Part shown: positions 36,548-45,110 of the stretch, in pieces
Layout: each line of letters opens with the position of its first letter
How positions within the stretch are numbered: position 1 is the stretch's first letter
Assembly: GCF_002514735.1 (NCBI RefSeq)
Contig: NZ_NBWU01000008.1
Coordinates: 62,001-126,000, forward strand
Direction: 5' to 3'
Origin: Sediminicola luteus
GTDB taxonomy: Bacteria; Bacteroidota; Bacteroidia; Flavobacteriales; Flavobacteriaceae
DNA length: 64,000 nucleotides
Program-made: the position numbers and the translations under genes
The notes under the pieces: model-generated
Databases searched by the model: none
Told to the model about the DNA's origin: nothing
The model's input: only the letters and a program-made list of their open reading frames with translations

Positions 36548-37225
36548 CTATTGAAGAAGGTTTAGGTTGCCCAATAAAGATTCCCTGTAGGTGTTGCCCA
36601 ACGGAATGACCTTACGTCCGATTACAATGGTAGAGTCTTCGATATCCACTATTTTGGAAAGATTCACCAAATGGGACCGATGTACCTTTTTAAAGTCTTT
36701 TTGCGGTAATAAGGTCTCTATGTTCTTTAAGGTGGTATGTACGGTCAAAGGATCTCCTTTTTCCATTACGATGTCAATATAATTGCCCTTGGCCGAGATG
36801 TATTGGATCTGATCGCATTCGAGACGGATAAGCCTTTTGTTTATGTTTACATAAATGGTGTTGTCCTGGAGTCGGGCGCTAGGTCTTTTATCTTCCACTT
36901 TTCGTACGGCTTTTAAGAAGCGGCCGAACTCGATCGGTTTTACCAAAAAATCGACGGCGCTGTACTCAAAAGCGGTAACCGCTTGGGTTTCGTCTTGGGT
37001 GATTATTATGGTGGGTATGTCCTTTAAGTGCTCCATGACCTCAAACCCATGTAGGTCAGGTAGGTTCATATCTAAAAAAACCAGCTCTACCGGATGCTCG
37101 TCTATAAAAGAAAGGGCCTTTAGCGGCTGTTCAAAACTGGCCATTAACTTCAGGCCGGCTTTTGGACAAAAATCGGCCAGCATATTGGTGTAAAATGGAT
37201 CGTCTTCTATAATTACCGTATTCAT
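36548..37225 (-). CDS. LytTR-family response regulator
   Basis: This 225-residue regulator has a receiver (1-120: IIEDD, phospho-acceptor Asp52 in LVFLDMNLPD, Lys in FLVKPIEF) and a LytTR DNA-binding domain (about 125-222: IRLECDQIQYISAKGNYIDIV, FKKVHRSHLVNL). Its start overlaps the stop of the receiver-HPt gene by 4 bp (ATGA). It is the DNA-binding output of the H-NOX phosphorelay; the TolC and adaptor genes directly downstream and the polysaccharide genes upstream are the obvious targets. LytTR sites were not searched exhaustively. Confidence 0.94.
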   Translation of the reverse strand: MNTVIIEDDPFYTNMLADFCPKAGLKLMASFEQPLKALSFIDEHPVELVFLDMNLPDLHGFEVMEHLKDIPTIIITQDETQAVTAFEYSAVDFLVKPIEFGRFLKAVRKVEDKRPSARLQDNTIYVNINKRLIRLECDQIQYISAKGNYIDIVMEKGDPLTVHTTLKNIETLLPQKDFKKVHRSHLVNLSKIVDIEDSTIVIGRKVIPLGNTYRESLLGNLNLLQ

Positions 37226-37902
37226 ATTCTTAAGGATTGCTTGGGTAAGATGGACAGTGCATGGGAAATGGCCTCCGTAAGATCGAAAACCTGTTGGGTA
37301 TCGAGTTGACCCTTGGCCAAATGTTTTTCCAATGTTCTGGTCAAGGTATGGGTGCGTTTCATTTGTAAAAAGGCGAATTTGCCCCCTAATTTGTGTACAA
37401 TATCGCGTAACTCCCCAAGTTTGTTATGGTCTACCGCTATGGGAATCCGTTCCAATGCGGTTTTGAATTCATTTTGTAGTAGATCCAACATCTCGGCCCG
37501 GTACTTTTGGTTGTCTATAGAATCGAAATTTTGAAGTGAAGGCCGTTCCGCTTGATCAGGGGTAAAGCCAACTAATTTTTCGAAATCGGACAGTGTTAAG
37601 GGTTTCGGTAGCACCAAAGGTGGTTTTTCCTTTAAAAAACTAGGTTGTAAACTACCATTGGTAAGTATGATATAGGGGGTAACATTCAATAAACCGGGAT
37701 GTTTGGCGTAATGTTCGCCATGAATGAATTGGTCGAGAATAAGCAGATCGACCCGATGTGACGCCAAATATGCTTTACATGACTCGAAATCGGTTACGAT
37801 ATGTAGCATGATACCCGGATTTTGCTCGGCCAACCATTGCATGTTCCGAATATCCAAAGGGTCGTCTTCCAGATATAGTATATGTTCGTAGATCAATGCC
37901 AT
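37222..37902 (-). CDS. Receiver-HPt phosphorelay protein
   Basis: This 226-residue protein fuses an N-terminal receiver (1-110: LEDD pocket, Asp57 in LLILDQF, Thr81, Lys100 in VLPKPL) to a C-terminal histidine phosphotransfer domain (about 130-226) with the phospho-His170 in VHKLGGKFAF, close to the usual HxxKG pattern. The receiver is divergent (QF after the Asp instead of the usual MP-type turn), so it may be slow or constitutive. The start overlaps the CheY-like gene's stop as TAATG. It should shuttle phosphate between the kinase, the single-domain receiver and the LytTR regulator. Confidence 0.88.
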   Translation of the reverse strand: MALIYEHILYLEDDPLDIRNMQWLAEQNPGIMLHIVTDFESCKAYLASHRVDLLILDQFIHGEHYAKHPGLLNVTPYIILTNGSLQPSFLKEKPPLVLPKPLTLSDFEKLVGFTPDQAERPSLQNFDSIDNQKYRAEMLDLLQNEFKTALERIPIAVDHNKLGELRDIVHKLGGKFAFLQMKRTHTLTRTLEKHLAKGQLDTQQVFDLTEAISHALSILPKQSLRI

Positions 37903-38315
37903 TATCCCGGGGTTTTGCTACTTTGCCAATAGGCGGCTATTTTAGAAATGATTTCGTTGTAGGTGTCCAGATCAAAAGGTTTAACAAAGTATCCGGCTAC
38001 CTGATGGTCGAAGGAGAACAAGATATCGTCCTGGTTTTCAGAACTACTCAAGACAATTATCGGAATCCGCTTTAAAGAGATATGGTCTTTGATCCGCTCC
38101 AGAAACTCCAATCCGTTCATAACGGGCATACGAAGATCCAAAACAATGACCTTGGGCAGTACATTGATATGGGTCACCAAATAATCCCACCCCAATTGAC
38201 CGTTTTCGAAATTTAGCATAGGTATGTTATGCCCCAGATCGCTCAAAGCCATTTTAAATTTGATCAACTCCAAGGGGTCGTCTTCCAAATAAAGTATATA
38301 ACTGCTATTTTCCAT
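37902..38315 (-). CDS. Single-domain CheY-like response regulator
   Basis: From Met at 38315 (ENSSYILYLEDD follows) the protein is a lone 137-residue receiver with LEDD pocket, phospho-acceptor Asp60 in VIVLDLRMP, Ser in IVLSSSEN and Lys in YFVKPFD. A longer frame from 38348 exists, but that extends over the kinase's 3' end by 44 bp; the chosen start overlaps by 11 bp. It has no output domain, so it is a phosphate carrier or sink in the relay, or acts by protein contact. Confidence 0.92.
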   Translation of the reverse strand: MENSSYILYLEDDPLELIKFKMALSDLGHNIPMLNFENGQLGWDYLVTHINVLPKVIVLDLRMPVMNGLEFLERIKDHISLKRIPIIVLSSSENQDDILFSFDHQVAGYFVKPFDLDTYNEIISKIAAYWQSSKTPG

Positions 38316-39546
38316 AGATACAGATACTTTTAGATAGGGTGAATTCAAATTGGGTGTATTCCCCTTTTTGGGAGTCTACCGAGATACGGCCGCCCAATTC
38401 CTCTATGATTTTTTTGACCAAAGAGAGACCTATGCCCGTATTTTTTCCATTTTGGGTCAATGTGTTGAACATTTTGAAAATTCGGGTAAAGTATTGGTTG
38501 TCTATGCCTTCGCCATTGTCCCATACCGTAAAATGATAATAATCGGCATCTTCGCGAACACCGACACGAATGATTCCTTGGGGTTTGTCGTTATGGCGAA
38601 TGGCATTGTCCAATAGATTACTGAACACTTGGGTAAGCTTGGCTTTGTTAACGTAAAGATTCGGGAATTGGCCTTGTTTTTCAATACCGATATGTAAAGG
38701 CACTTGTAATAATTGTATGGCTTCATCGATTAGTTCGGAAACATCGATTAGTACCCGTTCTTCTTGCGATTGGCTTACCCTGGAATAGGATACGATACCT
38801 TCGATAAGGGCATTCATTTTGGTGACCCGATCTTTCATTTGATGCATATATCCCTGCATTTTAGAGCCTAGGGCTTCATGCGACATCCAACCTAAAACCG
38901 TATTGATCCCGGTAAGCGGTGCCTTAAGATCATGGGAAACGATATGGGCAAAACCTTCAAGATTGGCATTGATTTCCTCTAGCTGTTCTACGGTTTGGTT
39001 GAGTTTGTTTTCCGCTATCTTTTGTTCATGTATGTTTACGATTACGGCCAAACTGTATTTGGTTTCTCCCTGCACATCCAATATTTCCGAAACATGGGTA
39101 CTGGCCCAAAAATAGGAGCCGTTTCTGCGTTCGTAGCGTTTCTGCATCGAAAAACCGTTAATCTCCCTATTGTTCAATTTCTGGGTCTGGTCTACCGAAG
39201 GGCCCCTGTCGTGTTTATGACTGATGGCAGACACGGTTTTACCGATAAGTTCTTCTTTCTCATAGCCCAACATTTGGGCAAAAGTGCTGTTGGTCTGTAG
39301 GATTTTTTCGCCTTGCGACAGAACGATACCAACGGCCGAGTTTTCGAAAAGTTCAAAATGCTCTTTTTTTAATTCGTTCAGCTGATCGTCGCGGGCTTCT
39401 AAATTGGCGTTAAGACGTTGGTTGAGCCTTTCGAGCTCTTTATTCTTGAAAAATAGTTCCCTAGACTTTTCCTCAAGTATCGTCTCCGCATGAAAACGTG
39501 CGGCTTTTTCCCTTTTCAGTCGTTTATGTAGCCAGCTAGCCTCCAA
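38305..39546 (-). CDS. PAS-domain sensor histidine kinase linked to H-NOX
   Basis: This 413-residue kinase has no membrane segment. An N-terminal coiled coil (1-65, KREKAARFHAETILEEKS) leads into a PAS domain (about 66-180: ENSAVGIVLSQGEKIL, MLGYEKEELIGKT), then HisKA with phospho-His205 (FAHIVSHDLKAPL) and a HATPase domain with N-box (NLLDNAIRHND), G1 (DNGEGID) and G2 (GIGLSLV). It begins 2 bp after the H-NOX stop. H-NOX proteins elsewhere (Shewanella, Vibrio, Kordia types) inhibit or modulate a neighbouring soluble kinase on binding NO; the same is expected here. The soluble form, coiled-coil N-terminus and PAS core fit that class. Confidence 0.93.
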   Translation of the reverse strand: MEASWLHKRLKREKAARFHAETILEEKSRELFFKNKELERLNQRLNANLEARDDQLNELKKEHFELFENSAVGIVLSQGEKILQTNSTFAQMLGYEKEELIGKTVSAISHKHDRGPSVDQTQKLNNREINGFSMQKRYERRNGSYFWASTHVSEILDVQGETKYSLAVIVNIHEQKIAENKLNQTVEQLEEINANLEGFAHIVSHDLKAPLTGINTVLGWMSHEALGSKMQGYMHQMKDRVTKMNALIEGIVSYSRVSQSQEERVLIDVSELIDEAIQLLQVPLHIGIEKQGQFPNLYVNKAKLTQVFSNLLDNAIRHNDKPQGIIRVGVREDADYYHFTVWDNGEGIDNQYFTRIFKMFNTLTQNGKNTGIGLSLVKKIIEELGGRISVDSQKGEYTQFEFTLSKSICIYGK

Positions 39547-39548
39547 GT

Positions 39549-40088
39549 TTAGTTTTTTTCTATGGTAAATATCACGTGACTTCCATCTGCCGCCACATTT
39601 TCACGTGTCAAGGAGAAAGCCTGGTTAAAATGATGCATGGTGCCCTCAATAAGCCCTTGGGCCAGATCCGGTAGTTTCCGCTCTGAGGTATAAATTAATT
39701 TAAGGGTAGTATCGTTTACATCTTCATAACTAAAGGTAGGAAGCTTGGTCTTGTCGTAGATCTTCCGCACTTCTACATGTATATAGTCATCAATACGGCG
39801 CAACATATCGAAACTGTCGTTCAAATGTGCCATAAGATGGGCATATCGCTTGGAAAAACTTTCGAAAAGAAATAGACCGAATTCCCGTAAAAGCTCGGGA
39901 ACCGGAGTACCGCTATGTCCGTGAAGTTGGGTAAGCAGACTTACCATTTCGGCATCGGGGTAGGTACCCACCGCCGTATAATGCCCTTCGGACTCTAGCT
40001 GACTATCTTCTATGATTTTCTCGGTAACTTCCTCGCCATAATAACGATCCATCATTTCTAGGAACTCTACGAATACAACGCCTTTCAT
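39549..40088 (-). CDS. H-NOX haem nitric-oxide sensor
   Basis: This 179-residue soluble protein matches H-NOX (HNOB) end to end: start MKGVVFVEFLEMM, YTAVGTYPDAEM near 37-48, PVPELLREFG, proximal haem ligand His104 in IDDYIHVEVRKIY, the haem-propionate motif YxSxR as Y133-T-S135-E-R137, and LAQGLIEG. The distal pocket has no obvious Tyr in the O2-binding position, which would favour NO over O2, but this needs a model. Its place directly before a soluble histidine kinase and three response-regulator genes shows a NO-responsive phosphorelay. A 183-bp gap separates it from the glycosyltransferase gene upstream, so an internal promoter is possible. Confidence 0.95.
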   Translation of the reverse strand: MKGVVFVEFLEMMDRYYGEEVTEKIIEDSQLESEGHYTAVGTYPDAEMVSLLTQLHGHSGTPVPELLREFGLFLFESFSKRYAHLMAHLNDSFDMLRRIDDYIHVEVRKIYDKTKLPTFSYEDVNDTTLKLIYTSERKLPDLAQGLIEGTMHHFNQAFSLTRENVAADGSHVIFTIEKN

Positions 40089-40271
40089 ATGAACTATTTT
40101 GTGTAGCGGTTTTGGTATGGGCAGTATAGTACACCATGAATAGGGTTACTAATACCCCTTATGTTGTTCCGTTTCCAAACTGGAAGAGGATATGATAGGA
40201 CCGCTAATTGTTTTTATACTAAACGTTACGTTTTAAGATTTATTGGTTTCCCTGGTCTATCTTGTATTTGG

Positions 40272-41579
40272 TTAGAAACCAAGTTCTTTGGCCTTTCGGG
40301 AAGATTTGTAGGGGTTCCAGGGGTCGTTGTACGATTCTTTAAAGAAAAACTCCTGAAAATAGGCCCGGGTTCGTACGAACCGTAAAAAGGTACCGGTATA
40401 CAAAGGCATTAACCAAACATAGCGTAACAGTTTTTTTTCTTCACGCCAACGTTCAGAGAATAGTAGTATAGATCCCATTTGAACATAACTGAATACCAGA
40501 TACAAAGTCAGGTTCATGGGGATTACGAACTGTAAAGAACTGTTGTAGTTGATACAGATATCGAGCATATAGATCCACCAGCTGATGTTCAGAATCAGAT
40601 TATAGAATATATTTTCACCCAGGGAGAAAAAGTTATTCCATTTAAAATTGGCGTTTGGTGAAAAGACATCCTTATGTTTCCGTACCCGGAAGCGTATAAT
40701 CGATTTATCCCAGCGTAAGCGTTGTTTGGCCAGTTTTTTAAACGCATCGGGGGTACTGGTCATACAAATGGCCGTAGGCGAAAAATAGATACGATGGCCC
40801 GCTTTGCGGAACTTTACCGTAATATCGCCATCGAGGCCCGGGCCTATATCCCAACCCCCCAGATTTTTCAATACATCGGTCTTAAAGGCCCCAAAAGCCC
40901 CCGAGATAATTTTATAGATACCCAGTTTTGAGGTAATGATACGTCCTACCGATACGGTTTTCAAGTATTCTATGGCCTGCATGGTTGAGGCGAGGTTACC
41001 CTCATAATCCCGCACTTTAACATTACCACCAACGGCCCCGATCTTGGGGTTTAAATAAAAAGGTATCAAGACGTTTTCAATGGCATCGCGGTCAAAAGAG
41101 CAATCGGCATCGAGATGCACAATGTATTTACCACTGCTGTAATGTAGGGCCAAATTGGCGGCTGAGGCTTTACCACCACGTTGTTCGTTGCGGATAAAGC
41201 GGTCTATAAGGCCATTGGCTTCCAAGTTCCTACCGATAATAGGGGTTTGATCGTCGGAGCCGTCGTCTACAATGATCAGTTCAAAATGGGTATAGGTTTG
41301 CTCGGCCAAAGATTTGGTGAGCTTAAAAAGATGTTTGCCCTCGTTTTTACCCGGAATGATCACCGAAACAAAGGGCTGTTCGCGAAATAAACGGCTTTGG
41401 GCCTCTTGCCATTTTTGGCGGTCTTTTTTTCGATTTATCCAATTCGATAGATAGACCCAATAATCAATGGTTACGTATCGGGTAAGCTCGAAAAGTACAA
41501 AGTACCAGAATACCCGAATCAGTTTCGGAAGCCCAACTTGGGACCAGTATTGCAGATATTCGGGTAAATGTTCGTACAT
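40272..41579 (-). CDS. Processive family-2 glycosyltransferase (polysaccharide synthase)
   Basis: This 435-residue membrane protein has an N-terminal helix (about 18-38), a cytoplasmic GT-A domain and about three C-terminal helices (from about 305, 360 and 400). Motifs of the cellulose/hyaluronan/PgaC synthase group are present: DDG at 105-107, DAD at 157-159, an acidic GLDGD (250/252) at the usual TED position and QRLRW at 286-290. It should polymerise a nucleotide sugar and push the chain through the membrane. The start is 2 bp after the TackOD1 gene's stop. With the UDP-sugar dehydrogenase, HlyD adaptor and TolC-like channel it forms a synthase-dependent exopolysaccharide set. There is no PilZ domain. 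Confidence 0.92.
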   Translation of the reverse strand: MYEHLPEYLQYWSQVGLPKLIRVFWYFVLFELTRYVTIDYWVYLSNWINRKKDRQKWQEAQSRLFREQPFVSVIIPGKNEGKHLFKLTKSLAEQTYTHFELIIVDDGSDDQTPIIGRNLEANGLIDRFIRNEQRGGKASAANLALHYSSGKYIVHLDADCSFDRDAIENVLIPFYLNPKIGAVGGNVKVRDYEGNLASTMQAIEYLKTVSVGRIITSKLGIYKIISGAFGAFKTDVLKNLGGWDIGPGLDGDITVKFRKAGHRIYFSPTAICMTSTPDAFKKLAKQRLRWDKSIIRFRVRKHKDVFSPNANFKWNNFFSLGENIFYNLILNISWWIYMLDICINYNSSLQFVIPMNLTLYLVFSYVQMGSILLFSERWREEKKLLRYVWLMPLYTGTFLRFVRTRAYFQEFFFKESYNDPWNPYKSSRKAKELGF

Positions 41580-41581
41580 GA

Positions 41582-42892
41582 TCAGTTGATTTTTTCAGAG
41601 GCGATATGTACTTCTAAGCCAGGACCAATATTATCGGCTAAGAGCATATTCAGGTTTTTGTTCATTTTTTCTTGGATCCCGATAAGATTATTAGGCGATA
41701 GGTCCAAGACTAATAGTTGAATGTTTTGGTCGGTTCGTAAAATGTGTAGATGGCTTTGGGTATAAGTTTTGCACAATTCCGCGATTTCATCCCAGAGATG
41801 AGTTACGAATTGTGGGTTAAGGGCGTCTAGTATTTTGCCTTTCAGGGAAACGGTCAACCGATAACCATGGTACCCTTTTGGGGTTTTCCGCTTTTTTTCC
41901 TGTTTCACGATTTCATGGAAAACGACATTGTTTTGGGAGATGGTTTCGGTTTTCTCAGGGGCCAGACCAGATTCGGCGGCCATAAGGCCTTTTGATGTGA
42001 GTTTGTAATCATAAAGTTCTATTTCGCGTAGTTCGGCAAGGGCATTCGAATTGCCGCAACTATGGCATTGGGCCTTCATATCGGCTTCCTGAAATTGGTG
42101 GTTACAACTTTGGCATCCATGCATTTGGGAGGGTTTGTCGTAGTCGATTCCGATGTGGCGGAGGCCTTTATGGCATTTTGGGCATTGTAGTTGGTCGCTG
42201 TCGGGCTGCTTAAATGCTGAAAGAGGGGCCACATGGGCACAGGGAAAATGATGTATGATATCTTCGGCCCCGATATCGATGGATCCGCATTTGGGACAAG
42301 TTTCGGTAAAGAACAGGAAACTATCGGCACAGCTGCCACATAGCGGGATACGATGGTTCAGGTTTCCTTCCAATACACCCGATTGGGCCATTAGATCTAA
42401 GGTCGATATCATTTTTTCGGGTTCCTCACTAAAGGCTAGTCCTATAAATGGATAGTCAAAACCCAAGGATTTGGTCCTGATTTTAACCGGGCTCAGGCTG
42501 CCTTGGCGCGAGTAGATAAAATTCAAGGTTTTCTGTACCGTTTGCTCGGCAAAGCCACTATGGGTTATGGTGGTAACGGATTCAATCCGATGCTGTATCG
42601 TTTTTACTTTTTTACTACTGCCCTCATCGAATGTACCATCGGTATGTAGGTTTAGGTTCGGCGGTAAAACGTCCTTGGAGAAAACGGGTAAAAGGTATAT
42701 GTTGGGATTGTCGTGTCCTCGAACACGATCAATGATCTTAACGTTCTCCTTCGGGTCATTCGATTGTAGTAGGATGGCATCATAAGAAGCTAGATCTTGT
42801 AGCAGTTCGTTTTGCCAACGGTCTAGTTGTACAAAAGTCACACCTTGGTGCTCGTAACCGGTTTTGGCATTATGTCTTACGATCTTTAACAT
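41582..42892 (-). CDS. TackOD1-type zinc-ribbon protein, putative regulator of polysaccharide synthesis
   Basis: This 436-residue soluble protein has an N-terminal receiver-like region without a clear phospho-Asp (1-125), then a domain with five CxxC pairs (C185/188, C199/202, C237/240, C260/263, C276/279) and the signature FPCAHVAPLSAF...LRHIGIDYDKP, which I recognise as TackOD1 (thaumarchaeal output domain 1), a likely metal-binding module. The last 115 residues (KGYHGYRLTVSLKG onward) form an alpha/beta domain; no GGDEF motif is visible, though this position is held by GGDEF in some relatives. It lies between the micro-protein and synthase genes, 2 bp from the latter. Regulation of the synthase is inferred. 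Confidence 0.75.
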   Translation of the reverse strand: MLKIVRHNAKTGYEHQGVTFVQLDRWQNELLQDLASYDAILLQSNDPKENVKIIDRVRGHDNPNIYLLPVFSKDVLPPNLNLHTDGTFDEGSSKKVKTIQHRIESVTTITHSGFAEQTVQKTLNFIYSRQGSLSPVKIRTKSLGFDYPFIGLAFSEEPEKMISTLDLMAQSGVLEGNLNHRIPLCGSCADSFLFFTETCPKCGSIDIGAEDIIHHFPCAHVAPLSAFKQPDSDQLQCPKCHKGLRHIGIDYDKPSQMHGCQSCNHQFQEADMKAQCHSCGNSNALAELREIELYDYKLTSKGLMAAESGLAPEKTETISQNNVVFHEIVKQEKKRKTPKGYHGYRLTVSLKGKILDALNPQFVTHLWDEIAELCKTYTQSHLHILRTDQNIQLLVLDLSPNNLIGIQEKMNKNLNMLLADNIGPGLEVHIASEKIN

Positions 42893-42938
42893 GATCTAGC
42901 TTTTTGGACACTATGATGATTCATTGGTAAATCTAGCC

Positions 42939-43121
42939 TTATAGATTGGCAGTTTTGGTCGGAATCTGATGTAGTGGGGTTAGTTGTTGATGAACTTGTT
43001 TTTTCTTTTGATGATGCCTATAGTTCAAAATATGGGCTATAAGGGTACCTAATAGCATAATGATTACGTACACCATGCCTATCTGTAAATACAATTGGGT
43101 GTTGACTTCTAAAGTTTCCAT
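42939..43121 (-). CDS. 60-aa single-pass membrane protein
   Basis: A 60-residue protein with a short acidic N-terminus, one membrane helix (about 11-32: LQIGMVYVIIMLLGTLIAHI) and a His/Lys-rich tail (NYRHHQKKKQVHQQ). It starts 2 bp after the DUF4114 gene's stop and ends 46 bp before the TackOD1 start, so it is embedded in the operon and very probably translated. By position it may be a small subunit of the synthase complex, comparable in size and topology to accessory subunits such as PgaD-like or BcsF-like proteins; this is inference, no family is recognised. Confidence 0.75.
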   Translation of the reverse strand: METLEVNTQLYLQIGMVYVIIMLLGTLIAHILNYRHHQKKKQVHQQLTPLHQIPTKTANL

Positions 43122-43123
43122 AA

Positions 43124-45043
43124 TTATCGGATTTGAATGTAATCTTGGGTTGCTATGGCCGATGCCGGAATGGTATTCACTTGAAAAATAGCATCGTTAA
43201 AATCTTTATCGCCTTGGGGTATACTAATGTCCTCGAAGCAGATAATGGTGGCCTGACAGGCCGAGTCGTGAAAAATTAAACTTTGTTGATGGCCACTGCC
43301 ATTAAAGGCAATGTCGGTATGTTGGCTGTAAAAACCTTCGGTTATTTTTTGGTTGCGCCAGCCATCGGCAATTACAAAGAAGCCGATTTCGGTTCCGGCT
43401 GGGAAAGTGCCGAGCAATTTAACGGTATTCCCAGGGATCAACTCCCCACCAGAACCTTGGGCCGAAGCATTGGGAAAGATTACGATTTTAACCACTTCGT
43501 CCAGTGAATTTGGCGGGGTATCGGTATCGTAGTAATAATAGCCCAATACGTTTTTATATCCGGCACCTTCATTGATAAAGGTTACCGAAACTTCGGCCTC
43601 TTCCGTAAGTACGATATTTTTCATTGGATGCTCGAAATATTCAGGATGGGCCGTTAAGGCGTTTTGGCGCTCAGGGAGTATGGCGGTGAAGAGGTTGGGA
43701 AGTAACTCTGAACAAATATCTTCGTCTTCCTCTAGGGTTATGGGTTTTCCGGTATTGGTGTATGGGGTAACCGTCATATAGGGCGACTTTTCCTGTTTGT
43801 AAAGAATATGGAAACCACCTAAGCCCTTACATACGAAAACATAATCGTTTTGGGCAGTTACGTAGTTGGCCGAGGCCGGCATTTCTACCCGGTCCCAGAC
43901 GAACATGGGATTTATGGTTTCCCCATCGACTACATGCTCGCCAATGGCAATTCCGTCAGCCCCATTGGCGATATACATATAGTCTTCATCCAAACTTATA
44001 GCGTTCGTGTTTCCTTCGGTAAGCATATTACCTTTGCTTTCGTTCAGTAAGGCTCCCGTGTTTATATTATAGGCCTTAAGACCCGTACCTCCCATGGCAC
44101 AATAAATTTTGTTGGGATCAAAAGGGTCGAAGGTTATAGTGTTTTTCCCTCTTTGCGCTTGTTCAACATTAAGATGGTCAATTGGGGTAATGTCGAAAGA
44201 GGTAAGTGTGGTTCCTATATCACTGGGCTTACCTGTATACAAGGCGGCATTATTACCGGTGGTCAGGGTAATAAAATCGGAACTTTCCCCTTGGCCATTG
44301 AGTTGCAAATATTTAGCGTTCGCATAGGCATCGAAACTTTCAATAGCCAAACTGTTCCGGTTTATTTTGAACGTACCGCCATAGGTTTTACCCCCACTCA
44401 CCAAAATGGAAGTATTGGTGTACGCAATACCATTGGCCGAAGCCGATATACCATTGTTTAAGGCGTTCGACAGGTTGATGCGATCATAGCTATCGGCCTC
44501 TGGGTTTAATCGGTAGACTACGGCACCTAATTTTTGATGGGAGGTAGCCACCCAAATTTCAGTAGAACTTATGGCCGTAATGGCATTGACATCGGCTTGG
44601 GTAAATTGGATCTGTTCCAACAGCTGGGGTTGGGCAGGATCACTAATGTCGATTATTTCCACGGCCCCCAGATGCTGGTCACCTTGCTTGTTGTATGATA
44701 CATAGGCCCTATTACCTTGCACGGCACAATGGGTGGCACTTAGGTCTATGGCATTGATCTGCGGAGCCGATAATTGGGCTACCCAGGTCCAGTAATAGGG
44801 TTGCTGGTTGGTGGTCTCAGCATCGTTCGATGCATTTTTACCGGTTTGGTCCGATACTACTGTGGGCAAAATACTTCGGTTGATCGGCAGCATACGATCA
44901 GCCTTAAAGTCCACATTAAAGAATACTTCCTTGGGCTCTAGTTCAGTACCCGTGGTTTCAGAAATGGGCGCATCAGTATCGTTGGTACAGGCACAGAAAT
45001 AGCCTAAGTTTATTAAAACGAAAAGGGTTATTAATTTTTTCAT
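43124..45043 (-). CDS. Lipoprotein with beta-propeller and DUF4114 domain
   Basis: This 639-residue lipoprotein (lipobox YFCAC, Cys19) has a predicted beta-propeller at about 80-410 built of repeats such as RAYVSYNKQGD, LGAVEIIDISDP and YMYIANGADGIAI (LVIVD-like), then a C-terminal DUF4114 module (about 490-630) with EIGFFVIADGW, FYSQHTDIAF and the hallmark CFEDI...GDKDFNDAIFQV, probably a Ca2+ site. It is predicted to sit on the outer membrane or cell surface. Encoded between the UDP-sugar dehydrogenase and the 60-aa protein, it may hold or bind the exported polymer; that role is inferred. Confidence 0.85.
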   Translation of the reverse strand: MKKLITLFVLINLGYFCACTNDTDAPISETTGTELEPKEVFFNVDFKADRMLPINRSILPTVVSDQTGKNASNDAETTNQQPYYWTWVAQLSAPQINAIDLSATHCAVQGNRAYVSYNKQGDQHLGAVEIIDISDPAQPQLLEQIQFTQADVNAITAISSTEIWVATSHQKLGAVVYRLNPEADSYDRINLSNALNNGISASANGIAYTNTSILVSGGKTYGGTFKINRNSLAIESFDAYANAKYLQLNGQGESSDFITLTTGNNAALYTGKPSDIGTTLTSFDITPIDHLNVEQAQRGKNTITFDPFDPNKIYCAMGGTGLKAYNINTGALLNESKGNMLTEGNTNAISLDEDYMYIANGADGIAIGEHVVDGETINPMFVWDRVEMPASANYVTAQNDYVFVCKGLGGFHILYKQEKSPYMTVTPYTNTGKPITLEEDEDICSELLPNLFTAILPERQNALTAHPEYFEHPMKNIVLTEEAEVSVTFINEGAGYKNVLGYYYYDTDTPPNSLDEVVKIVIFPNASAQGSGGELIPGNTVKLLGTFPAGTEIGFFVIADGWRNQKITEGFYSQHTDIAFNGSGHQQSLIFHDSACQATIICFEDISIPQGDKDFNDAIFQVNTIPASAIATQDYIQIR

Positions 45044-45110
45044 GTCGAATTGATTTTTATAGAAATGACCTTAATGTGTTGGTAGGCCCGGTTTTTTCGA
45101 TTTACCCTCT

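Noticed and set aside
41582-42892. Diguanylate cyclase activity in the TackOD1 protein
   Set aside because: No GGDEF, RxxD or related motif can be seen in residues 320-436.
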